NCBI RefSeq assembly: GCF_900111095.1
Contig: NZ_FOGB01000001.1
Coordinates: 124,001-188,000 of the forward strand
From: Amphritea atlantica
GTDB lineage: Bacteria > Pseudomonadota > Gammaproteobacteria > Pseudomonadales > Balneatricaceae
Reading direction: 5' to 3'
DNA: 64,000 nt
Shown: piece by piece, positions 44,601 through 50,820 of the stretch
How the letters are laid out: the number at the start of each line of letters is the position of its first letter
How positions within the stretch are numbered: position 1 is the stretch's first letter
Program-made: the position numbers and the translations under genes
Notes under the pieces: model-generated
The model's input: only the letters and a program-made list of their open reading frames with translations
What the model was told of the DNA's origin: nothing
Database searches by the model: none

Positions 44601-45079
44601 CTGGCCTGTTCGCGGGTCAGCCGGGTGGCAATGGCGAAATCGATCAGTTGCACCTCTCCGGTTTCTGCTAACCAGAGAATATTATCCGGAGACAGTTTCT
44701 TATGTATCACCCGCTCGCTGTGCAGCCGTCCCAGCAGCTCGCAAAGCGCGATTGCCATCGGCAGAATCTGTTCCCAGGAATACTGTTTTTTTTGCATCAT
44801 CTGCCTCAGGGATATGCCTCCCTGGTCAGGAAATATCAGCGTGGTCTGGTGGTTGACGCTGGTCAGAACTGAAGGTGCTATAACCCCCCTGATATCCAGG
44901 CTGCTGAGCAGTTCATATTCATGCTCAAAACGACTGATATCTTCGGGAGTGGTTGAGTTTTTGTTGAGCTGTTTGATGATGACTGGCTGCAGATCATTCT
45001 CCCTGAGGGCGCGACTGACCGTGCAGTGTTTACCCCGGTGGATAATGGTCTGGACCTGAAAGCCGGGAACATGGGACAT
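38699..45079 (-). CDS. Giant hybrid sensor: kinase-like domain, AAA ATPase, GAF, PAS, histidine kinase, receiver, HPt
   Basis: A 2126-residue multi-domain sensor. Order: Ser/Thr kinase-like domain (1 to about 270), an AAA ATPase module with Walker A GYAGVGKSS (Lys334) and Walker B FLDDLHW (Asp458-459), a long helical repeat region (about 600-1280), GAF (about 1300-1480), PAS (about 1480-1610), a histidine kinase with phospho-His1630 in SHEIRTPMNG and GTGLGLAISKKM, a receiver with Asp1918 in ILMDIHLPDMDG, and an HPt domain with His2068 in FAHQLAGAA. The kinase-like domain departs from the catalytic pattern: HRD is HKK (126-128) and DFG is DFA (147-149), so it is probably a pseudokinase. Transcribed behind the response regulator with a 3-base gap, and divergent from the QHNDH operon. 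Confidence 0.93.
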   Translation of the reverse strand: MSHVPGFQVQTIIHRGKHCTVSRALRENDLQPVIIKQLNKNSTTPEDISRFEHEYELLSSLDIRGVIAPSVLTSVNHQTTLIFPDQGGISLRQMMQKKQYSWEQILPMAIALCELLGRLHSERVIHKKLSPDNILWLAETGEVQLIDFAIATRLTREQASWNSQQLSVDDLRYMAPEQTGRINRHIDFRSDFYSLGVTLYEILCGRPPFTGKDRLQLIHSHIAKHPQAPHKVKPELPEMLSRIVLKLMAKDASERYQSSFGISEDLKRCLTLWTQHQSIPLFSLARKDISEHFSIPQRLYGRAATIQKLRNSFDQANLRRQELILITGYAGVGKSSLVHELRHYIHEQNGRFISGKFDQFRRTRPYSGIFLALQGLIRQLLTENEQEITGYRDQILNALGQNAHALIRLVPELELIIGPQKNTPRFSILEEQNRFSRLVKSLLSVFATAETPLLLFLDDLHWGDLASFNLITSLCEKGDMSNLLIVGSYRDQEVSPTHPMTLAISKIKQGSSNISEIFLEPLNKSQIIRLIADTLRTEPQHCTELAQICLEKTQGNPFFLIQFLYSLHDEGLIRFQNNRWQWDEQKIQSREMSDNVIDLMVSKIQKLSHASQKALQMAACIGSPFDLNTLAVVLEQSPHSTTGNLMDAMREGLLIPLDINYSSRSGLRFERHRYRFVHDRIQQAAYSLIPENQRQQLHLQIGRLLQQRFPDQNSRPVFEITNHLNSARTLIESTAELTELASLNCQSGMQALDSAAFDAAQEYFQTGIELLPDNSWQQHYELTLTLYKSGAEAAYIRAQYEQMNYLIDQVIQNSENVLDRVKVFEIRIQSHIARNQFDQAMKVALQVLKLLGVELPSKPSRRHIWQGVLRTQWLLHRRSREQILNAAPMQDPHDLAALSILASMFGAVKFSSSALRPLVMAKEVELTLTRGITAHSPMAFAGYGGILCGKYFAIEQGYRLGSIAIELDQRQPDRLLHHRTMSLFDSYVRHWKEPLQNSLSSLMEGHQQAINCGDIEWGSYSLAAWIQYAFTQTDNFAELQPTLENYTNALLQYGQKPSIQYSLQALQAIDNLLGKNEDPTRLFGRFFNQTMLDEHHSEDHRTAIATYHHYCALLCFIFEDYQQANWHCETGAPYLPHIVGTYSSPCFEYITALSRLALLSDISILQQNKKLKPIRRALRRAKRQARHCPENHQHFASLLQAELYRVTRQFHKAMDYYDAAISCAQRNHFHLIAALAAEMAGRCYIEWDKQNIAHTYLNDAWDRYQQLQVKPKLQQLQSRYPELFASRSISHNEKNKTLTSTDDGDTFSNQQLDTISVIRSSQAISDEIVLEKLLGRLMALALESAGAQRAILILKERDEYYIEAETELDQPPRFFKNLTLDDCTRLPVSIVHYTARTKEIVVLSDAHSHDMFMQDSYIRAHKPRSLLCMPILYHGELTALLYLENNESRNVFDPSRMETLQILSAQAAISIENAKLYSSLEQSEQEFRSLFENTVEAIFRASAQGHFISANPALAELLGYSNPQEFLHTITDIGSQCFANSIDLHSFLSQLSADNRVLGFETEWLRRDGTPVNVSISARRELDDQGNVVYYEGSLSNITERKAKEQAQLNLQKSEAASQAKSEFLATISHEIRTPMNGILGMAQLLNKGNLLPDQREQVEAIYQSGQNLLSILNDVLDFTKAEAGQVELHNAPFSVRQVLNELELMLRPMTLEKRLSLELVISDSLPDRVFGDRRSLVQVLMNLCANAIKFTQQGYIKISVDALQSDQTTRIHFTVEDSGIGIPEESHHRIFQHFSQADSSITRRYGGTGLGLAISKKMVELQQGEIGFSSIAGQGSQFWFTIPYALTTTEQDNLIDSLPAPTAPTPLDILLVEDTPINQQVAKGLLESDGHRVEIAENGYTALQKHDQHDYDLILMDIHLPDMDGMETTRRIRQHRTPEKANVRVIALTASITEAEINNYHAAGIDAVIGKPLQFTELQRLLSQHPAAVNNTELHASVPNPSETVTATNEMTTMLDEHLVGQHCSMLGSEKFIRLLNQLEQQCQQLTEKMQQAYEAEDFKAMQSFAHQLAGAAANFGLHSLAVRSKAIEMDKEVITSDTCNELKSLVAMGLEALHQFSQQSETSN

Positions 45080-45082
45080 AGA

Positions 45083-45805
45083 TCAGTCAATCTCCCCGGC
45101 GAACATATACCCAGCGCCATGTGCCGTGAGTATAAAGTGGGGATCAAGCGGATTATCGTTAAGTTTACGTCGCAGGCGTCCAACCAGCACATCGACAGAG
45201 CGGTCATTGGGGTTCCATTCCCGATCATGAATGGCATCCATCAACTGATCTCTGCTGAGCACCTGACCCCGGCGACTGATGAGTGCATTCAGTAGTTTGA
45301 ATTCGCCCTCTGGCAGACGTTCTGAAACAGCTTCCGGACTTTCCAGTAAGCGCTTGCTGCAATCCAGCGTCCAGCCTTCAAACTGAATCAGGTGTTTCTC
45401 CCTGGTTTCCGCTTTACCCGGTTGATCGGTGACCCGCCAGATCAGATTCTTGGCCCGCACCAGTAGTTCGCGGGGGGTAAAGGGCTTGGTGACATAGTCA
45501 TCGGCGCCCAGCTCCAGTCCGACGATACGATCAATCTCATCGCCTTTGCTGGTCACCAGTATGATGCCGACTTTTGAGTGGGCTCTGAGTTCGCGGGTCA
45601 GTGTCAGTCCGTCCTTGCCGGGCAGATTGATATCCAGCAGCACCAGATCGATTCTCTCATCAAGCACCCGCTGTACCAGGCTTTCACCATGGTCGGTTTC
45701 ACTCACCCGATAACCTTCGTTTTCAAAGTAGCTGACCAGCAGAGAGCGGGAGGCAAAATCATCTTCTACGATTAGGATGTGCGTCTGTTCAGTGGGAGCG
45801 GTCAT
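45083..45805 (-). CDS. OmpR-family response regulator, TorR-like
   Basis: A 240-residue two-domain regulator: receiver with acidic pocket Asp15/Asp16, phospho-acceptor Asp58 (LVLLDINLPGKDG), the conserved Lys in GADDYVTKPF, then a winged helix (about 140-235; NALISRRGQVLSRDQLMDAI, DRSVDVLVGRLRRKL). VGIILVTSKGDEIDRIVGLELGADDYVTKPF matches TorR/ArcA-type receivers. It is first in a two-gene operon with the giant sensor. Divergent from qhpA across 330 bases that contain 10-base-spaced repeats typical of this regulator family; it is the obvious candidate to bind them there and at the porin promoter. Target and signal are inferred. Confidence 0.92.
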   Translation of the reverse strand: MTAPTEQTHILIVEDDFASRSLLVSYFENEGYRVSETDHGESLVQRVLDERIDLVLLDINLPGKDGLTLTRELRAHSKVGIILVTSKGDEIDRIVGLELGADDYVTKPFTPRELLVRAKNLIWRVTDQPGKAETREKHLIQFEGWTLDCSKRLLESPEAVSERLPEGEFKLLNALISRRGQVLSRDQLMDAIHDREWNPNDRSVDVLVGRLRRKLNDNPLDPHFILTAHGAGYMFAGEID

Positions 45806-45960
45806 GGTCTACTACTATTATAAGGGGTTGGTTGATCGTCAGACTTGAGTCTAGCAAGCTATCGCGATTCGGAACAGATATCTTCAATAAGTTGTGTTGT
45901 ATCATGTTTCAGATAAAAATCTTTTATTAATAATGAGTTATATTCGATCAAAGATTCGTA

Positions 45961-46020
45961 GTTACATCCTGTTACATTAGATAACAACTTAGCACAAATT
46001 CACGGAAATTCATTTACACC
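45961..46020 (+). promoter_or_regulatory. First QHNDH operon control region, copy B of the shared element
   Basis: GTTACATC at 45961 and GTTACATT at 45971 are 10 bases apart; TTTACACC begins at 46013, 42 bases after the second repeat, with CACGGAA at 46001. A further GTTATATT occurs at 45937. All parts and spacings match the porin promoter at 35389-35448. Located in the divergent gap between the response regulator and qhpA. Confidence 0.65.
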
Positions 46021-46079
46021 GGACGGTTAGGTTAGTTGGAGTTGGGAGACCGGCGAACTAAAAAAATCGATGAGGGCCT

Positions 46080-46109
46080 GCATCTGTTCCGATTTACCGC
46101 AACAGATGC
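46080..46109 (+). promoter_or_regulatory. Leader stem-loop before qhpA
   Basis: GCATCTGTT and AACAGATGC form a perfect 9-bp stem with a 12-base loop about 30 bases before the qhpA start. It would lie in the 5' untranslated leader and may protect the messenger or affect translation. No T-run. Confidence 0.4.
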
Positions 46110-46141
46110 TGCACAGAAAATTCTTACAGGAGTGATTGGCC

Positions 46142-47737
46142 TTGAACAATAATAAATCCAAGCATGCACTACTCAGTGTGAGTGCACTGGCACTGATGGG
46201 GACTATGCTGACCCCGGCGGCGTCCTGGGCGATGGATGGTGAGAAGGTGATTCAGGAAAAATGTCTGAGCTGCCATACGCGCACCGGAAACCCCGAAACG
46301 CCATATTCAAGAATCAGTCAGCAGCGTAAAACGCCTGAAGGCTGGCAGATGACGTTGCAGCGAATGCAGCATCGGAACGGTCTGGTGCTCTCCTCTGAAG
46401 AGACTCAGGCAGTGATCCGATACCTGTCTGACACCCAGGGGCTGGCGCCTTCTGAAGCCGCGCCGTTCCGCTATGTGCTGGAACAGAAGCCAAACGTTGT
46501 TGAAGACGTTGATCCAGCGTACAAAGAGATGTGCGCCCGTTGTCACTCTAACGCCCGGTTCGGCTTACAGCGCCGTACCGAGGATGAGTGGAAAGAGCTG
46601 GTGAACACTCACATGGCGATCCATCCCACTACCGAGTTACATGCTCTGGCACGGGATCGTCGTTGGTACGACATCGCCCTGAATGAAACAGCCCCTAAGC
46701 TGGCGATGGATTATGCTTTCAATGATGCTGCCTGGAAACAGTGGCAGAAAATGGCAAAACCTAAGCTGGAAGGTAGCTGGTCTGTCGCGGGTTATATGCC
46801 TGCTAAGGGTGATTACAGCGCTATCCTGAAAGTAGTAAAAACTTCAGATAATAAGTATTCCGTTAATCTGGATGGCCATTATGCCGATGGCTCTTTACTG
46901 AGTGGTAATGGTGCCGCGCAGGTCTTTTCCGGTTATGAATGGCGCGCGTCTCTGACGATTGATGGTGTCAGCATGCGTCAGGTTATGGCCGCCTCTACAG
47001 ATGGCACCTCCCTGACCGGTCGTATGTATCAGAGTGCCCACGATGAGATTGGCGGGGATCTGAGAGCGGTCAATGGCAGTGCCATCGTTGGTCTGTCTCC
47101 GAGTGCCCTGAAGCAGGGTGAAACATCCGAGGTCACCATTTTTGGCGGCTATCTGAAAGGCAGCGTTAATCTGGGGGCTGGTGTCAAAGTCCTTAAAGTC
47201 CTGTCCCGTGATGCTGACCGGGTGGTAGTAGCGGCTAAAGCGTCTGCTTCAGCCACTGTCGGAATGCGTGATGTCGCGGTGGGCGCAACCAAAGCCAAAG
47301 CGCAACTGGCTGTCTATGACAAGGTTGCAACCGTGCAGGTATCACCACCTCAGTCGCTGGCACGTATCGGTGGCAACGGCGGTAAGATTCCAAAAGTGCA
47401 ATCAACCTACCGCGCGCTGGCGTTTAGTGCTGGTAAAGATGGCCAACCAGGCACTGATGATGATCTGCGGCTGGGGTATATGCCTGCCACCTGGTCGCTG
47501 AAACCACAGAATGAAGTGGCGGAAGAGGATCGGGATGTTGAGTTTGCCGGCACCATCGACAGCAACGGCGTCTTTACTCCGGGTGATACTGGCCCGAACC
47601 CACAGCGCAAGATGTCTACCAATAACGTTGGCATGCTGAAAGTGGTGGCTTCCGTTAAAGATGGCGATAGCACTGTTGAGGGTGAGTCAGACCTGCTGGT
47701 GGCTGTTCCGAGCTATATCAAACGCGCTATTCAGTAA
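46142..47737 (+). CDS. qhpA: Quinohemoprotein amine dehydrogenase, alpha subunit (diheme), copy 1
   Basis: The diheme cytochrome subunit of QHNDH, which passes electrons from the quinone cofactor of the gamma subunit to periplasmic acceptors. About 531 residues: signal peptide cleaved near ASWA30, heme sites CLSCH (41-45) and CARCH (131-135), then beta-sandwich domains with GGNGGKIPKVQ and RLGYMPATWSLKP. The start is most likely TTG 46142, 9 bases after AGGAG; a TTG at 46136 would be too close. First gene of qhpA-D-C-B. A second copy lies at 58790. Confidence 0.93.
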   Translation: MNNNKSKHALLSVSALALMGTMLTPAASWAMDGEKVIQEKCLSCHTRTGNPETPYSRISQQRKTPEGWQMTLQRMQHRNGLVLSSEETQAVIRYLSDTQGLAPSEAAPFRYVLEQKPNVVEDVDPAYKEMCARCHSNARFGLQRRTEDEWKELVNTHMAIHPTTELHALARDRRWYDIALNETAPKLAMDYAFNDAAWKQWQKMAKPKLEGSWSVAGYMPAKGDYSAILKVVKTSDNKYSVNLDGHYADGSLLSGNGAAQVFSGYEWRASLTIDGVSMRQVMAASTDGTSLTGRMYQSAHDEIGGDLRAVNGSAIVGLSPSALKQGETSEVTIFGGYLKGSVNLGAGVKVLKVLSRDADRVVVAAKASASATVGMRDVAVGATKAKAQLAVYDKVATVQVSPPQSLARIGGNGGKIPKVQSTYRALAFSAGKDGQPGTDDDLRLGYMPATWSLKPQNEVAEEDRDVEFAGTIDSNGVFTPGDTGPNPQRKMSTNNVGMLKVVASVKDGDSTVEGESDLLVAVPSYIKRAIQ

Positions 47738-47793
47738 CACTGATAACAACCGCCAACATCTGTTGTAGCGAATAACAAGAAGAGAGACTGACA

Positions 47794-49227
47794 ATGGGAT
47801 CTTTAACTCTGGTAAAACCCAACCTGCATCTGGTTGATGTAGCGGAACGCAGGATGTTGTTCCATGTGCCGACCAGTAGCCTGTTTGAGCTGGATACGCT
47901 GGGCCGGGAACTGATCGAACTGTTTTCATCTGAAACGGAAGTGTCTGCGCTGCAGATTCGTGACCGCTTTGATGGCCGGTTCAGTGCTGGTGATGTGGTG
48001 GATACTCTGGAAGAGTTAAAGACACTGAAGGTCATTGCTGAAGCGGGCACCTGGGCGCAGATTAATAATGAGCCCAAGCCGGTGAAGCAGTTTCCGCTGA
48101 CCACCATCGTACTGAACACCAATACCGGTTGTAACCTCAGTTGCACGTACTGCTACAAAGAGGATCTGACCACCCCGTCAAAGGGTGACAAGATGAGCTT
48201 TGACACCGCGGTGCAGTCGGTTGAGATGATGCTGAAAGAGTCTCCGGACCAGCGTCAGTACAACGTGGTGTTCTTCGGTGGTGAGCCACTCACCAATATG
48301 CCGCTGATCCGTAATGTGGTGGCCTACTGTGAAGAGCGTTTTGCGACGCTGGAAGCTGAGGTGAGCTTTACCATGACCACCAACGCCACCATGCTCAACG
48401 AAGAATTGGTGGACTGGTTTAACGAACACCGCTTTGGCCTGACGATCTCGATGGATGGTCCCAAGGCGATGCACGATAAAAACCGGATTACCGTCGGTGG
48501 GCAGGGTACTTACGATGTGGTGAAGCAGAAGGCGCAGATGTTGCTTTCGCGCTATACCGCACGGCCGATCGGTTGCCGGGTTACTCTGACCCGGGGCATC
48601 ACCGATGTGGAAGCGATCTTCGACCATCTTTATCACGATCTTGGTTTCTCTGAAGTCGGATTTGGCCCGGTTACCTCCGGTGATATTACCTCGTTTAATC
48701 TCACTGCCGAGGAGATGGTTGAGGTGTTTGCGGGGATGAAACGTCTGGGCCGGAAGTATCTCGCGGCAGCACTGGAAGGTAAAAACCTGGGTTTCGGCAA
48801 TATGCATATGCTGATGACCGACATCCATGAGGGCAACAAAAAACAGCTCCCCTGTGGTGCTGGTGTGGGTTTGCTGGCGGTGGATACCAAAGGTGGCGTC
48901 AACCTGTGCCACCGGTTTACCGGGTCGGATCAGCCGTTGTTCGGTGATGTCAGTGAGGGGTTGGATAAGCCCGCTCTGGCTGAGTTTATCGAAACCCGTC
49001 TGGACCGCAGTGATACCGGTTGCGAAACCTGCCGTATCCGTAATATCTGTTCCGGCGGTTGTTATCACGAAAGTTACGCAAAATACGGTGATGCGACCGT
49101 ACCCTCCTACCATTACTGCGACCTGTTGCGAGACTGGGTCGATTTCGGAGTCGAGGCGTACACCCGCATCATGATAGAGAATCCGGGCTTTTTCGAAGCC
49201 CACGTCTCTCCTAGAAGGAGTGCTTAA
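47794..49227 (+). CDS. qhpD: QHNDH maturation radical SAM enzyme, copy 1
   Basis: A 477-residue radical SAM/SPASM protein that installs the intrapeptide thioether bonds in the gamma subunit. The N-terminal ~85 residues look like a PqqD-type peptide-recognition domain. The SAM cluster is C113-x3-C117-x2-C120 (GCNLSCTYC), and the C-terminal SPASM cysteines are in [19 protein letters not shown] and HYCDLL. It acts in the cytoplasm before export of QhpC, whose gene starts directly after its stop. The second copy at 60478 has exactly the same length. Confidence 0.95.
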   Translation: MGSLTLVKPNLHLVDVAERRMLFHVPTSSLFELDTLGRELIELFSSETEVSALQIRDRFDGRFSAGDVVDTLEELKTLKVIAEAGTWAQINNEPKPVKQFPLTTIVLNTNTGCNLSCTYCYKEDLTTPSKGDKMSFDTAVQSVEMMLKESPDQRQYNVVFFGGEPLTNMPLIRNVVAYCEERFATLEAEVSFTMTTNATMLNEELVDWFNEHRFGLTISMDGPKAMHDKNRITVGGQGTYDVVKQKAQMLLSRYTARPIGCRVTLTRGITDVEAIFDHLYHDLGFSEVGFGPVTSGDITSFNLTAEEMVEVFAGMKRLGRKYLAAALEGKNLGFGNMHMLMTDIHEGNKKQLPCGAGVGLLAVDTKGGVNLCHRFTGSDQPLFGDVSEGLDKPALAEFIETRLDRSDTGCETCRIRNICSGGCYHESYAKYGDATVPSYHYCDLLRDWVDFGVEAYTRIMIENPGFFEAHVSPRRSA

Positions 49228-49554
49228 ATGAAACATCTGAAGTCGTTTAATAAAAAAGCGAAAATGCTTGATCAGACTACCTCCCCTGATCAGGTAGAAG
49301 AAGTCGTCGCGATGCAGACTATAGTCGGCTGCACCTCTACGAATGATCCGGGCTGGGAAGTTGATCCCTTTGGTGGTCTGGGTTCCCTGTGCCAGCCGAT
49401 GGAATCTGACCTCTATGGCTGCGCGGATGCCTGCTGGTGGCCTGCCCAGGTGCCAGACACTATGAGTAACTACCCTGAGTGGTCTCAGGATGTATCCAAG
49501 GCAAATGAAGACTGGCGCAAGCTGGATGGCATTTTCCCGGAAGAGCAGAAGTAA
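49228..49554 (+). CDS. qhpC: QHNDH gamma subunit with CTQ cofactor, copy 1
   Basis: A 108-residue precursor of the catalytic subunit. A 28-residue leader (MKHLK...DQVEEVVA) precedes the mature chain beginning Met29. Every cross-link residue known from the Paracoccus and Pseudomonas enzymes is in place: Cys35-Glu44, Cys55-Asp61 and Cys69-Asp77 for thioethers, and Cys65 with Trp71 for the cysteine tryptophylquinone (mature numbers 7-16, 27-33, 41-49, 37/43). It needs QhpD for cross-linking, QhpG for Trp oxidation, and QhpE/F for leader removal and export. Start ATG 49228 overlaps nothing and follows AGAAGGAG. Confidence 0.96.
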   Translation: MKHLKSFNKKAKMLDQTTSPDQVEEVVAMQTIVGCTSTNDPGWEVDPFGGLGSLCQPMESDLYGCADACWWPAQVPDTMSNYPEWSQDVSKANEDWRKLDGIFPEEQK

Positions 49555-49565
49555 CGGAGGCGCAG

Positions 49566-50705
49566 ATGAAATTTACCCATATGATAAAAGCCGCAGCGCT
49601 GATCGGTGCTGTAAGCAGTGTTGCGCTGATGTCCGGTTGTTCAACCAACCCATCCGCATCGCTCAATGGTATGAAAGGTGGTGGTCATGAGTATCTGTTG
49701 ACGGTAAGCCGTCCTAATCAGCTGCATGTGATTGATACCGAAACCAATAAGATTGTCCGCAGCTGTGATGTTCCGGGTGTGTTCGGTCAGGGAACGGTTG
49801 AACCCTCACCGGATGGCCGGATCGCCTATGTCGGTACCAACAAGTGGGAAGACGTTGCCGGATTTGATATTACCAACTGCGATATGGTGTTCTTTGCTAA
49901 GCAGTCGGATAAAACCGTCACCGTTAAAAGCTTTGTCTCTCTGGCGGTCAGCCGGGACGGTAAGGAACTGTATACCATACAGAACCCAACCCGTAAGTTA
50001 TCTGACCGGTATGAGGTGATGGAGCCCCAACTGGCTGTTTACGATACCAGTGCAGGTCTGGATGCCAAGCCGATCAGAACTTTCCCTGTGGGCCGTCAGA
50101 TTACTAAAATCACGGCGATGGATACCGGAGAAGTGATTCTCGGTGGGCCAGACCTGCAGGCGATTAATCCGCAAACCGGTGAGATACGGATGCTGAGTAA
50201 GCTGCAACACTGGGACAGACCCGCTGATAAGTGGGTGCAGCCTGATGCGTTCGCCATGCACTCTCTGGGTGAACATGTCGACGAATTTATCATGCCGTAC
50301 TTCACCATCAAGTGGAATGGCGATCCGGGTGATATGGAGAAGGCTGAGTTCTGGTGGGGGATGAGCCGGGTTGATCTGAAAACCGGTGAAGTTGAGCAAA
50401 CCGAAACCGTGCCTTTTGAGTTTATTATCTTCAACTTTATTACCGATCCGGAAGATAGTGATGTAATCTATGGAGCGTTTAATACACTGTCAAAGCACAA
50501 CATTCGTGAGCATAAAACGCTGGCTGTGCATAACATGGAACATACCTATTACGATCTGAACATGACCCATGACCGCACCATCTATGTGGGCGGTACCTCC
50601 AGTGATATCTCGATCCATGATCCGGATACCCTGGAAAAAATTGGTTCAATTCAGTTACCGGGTGATATGTCCACTTCAGGCATGCGCATTGCTTATCTAA
50701 AGTAA
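49566..50705 (+). CDS. qhpB: QHNDH beta subunit, beta-propeller, copy 1 (lipoprotein-like signal)
   Basis: A 379-residue seven-bladed beta-propeller subunit (repeated YLLTVSRPNQLHVID, YVGTNKWEDVAGFD, ELYTIQNPT, IYVGGTSSDISIHD). It supports the gamma subunit and shapes the substrate pocket. The signal peptide ends ALMSGCSTN, which fits a lipobox with Cys25 as lipidated residue; the second copy at 62258 has ALTSGLAIAA, a normal Sec site. The enzyme from this locus may therefore be tethered to a membrane. ATG 49566 follows GGAGG. Confidence 0.93.
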   Translation: MKFTHMIKAAALIGAVSSVALMSGCSTNPSASLNGMKGGGHEYLLTVSRPNQLHVIDTETNKIVRSCDVPGVFGQGTVEPSPDGRIAYVGTNKWEDVAGFDITNCDMVFFAKQSDKTVTVKSFVSLAVSRDGKELYTIQNPTRKLSDRYEVMEPQLAVYDTSAGLDAKPIRTFPVGRQITKITAMDTGEVILGGPDLQAINPQTGEIRMLSKLQHWDRPADKWVQPDAFAMHSLGEHVDEFIMPYFTIKWNGDPGDMEKAEFWWGMSRVDLKTGEVEQTETVPFEFIIFNFITDPEDSDVIYGAFNTLSKHNIREHKTLAVHNMEHTYYDLNMTHDRTIYVGGTSSDISIHDPDTLEKIGSIQLPGDMSTSGMRIAYLK

Positions 50706-50742
50706 TTCGGGATTGAAGTAGATCGGGACTATTACTCCGATA

Positions 50743-50792
50743 ACCAGACTGATAGTCTGGTAAGTAAAGGCTGTCCTCTGACAGCCTTTTTT
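50743..50792 (+). terminator. Tandem hairpins after qhpB
   Basis: First stem ACCAGACT/AGTCTGGT (50743-50761, 3-base loop), then AAAGGCTGTC/GACAGCCTTT (50766-50789, 4-base loop) with a continuing T-tract. The second is a good intrinsic terminator, so qhpF-E-G is expressed by read-through or from its own weak promoter. Confidence 0.85.
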
Positions 50793-50820
50793 GTATCTGC
50801 TGAAAAGAGATGACGTAAGC

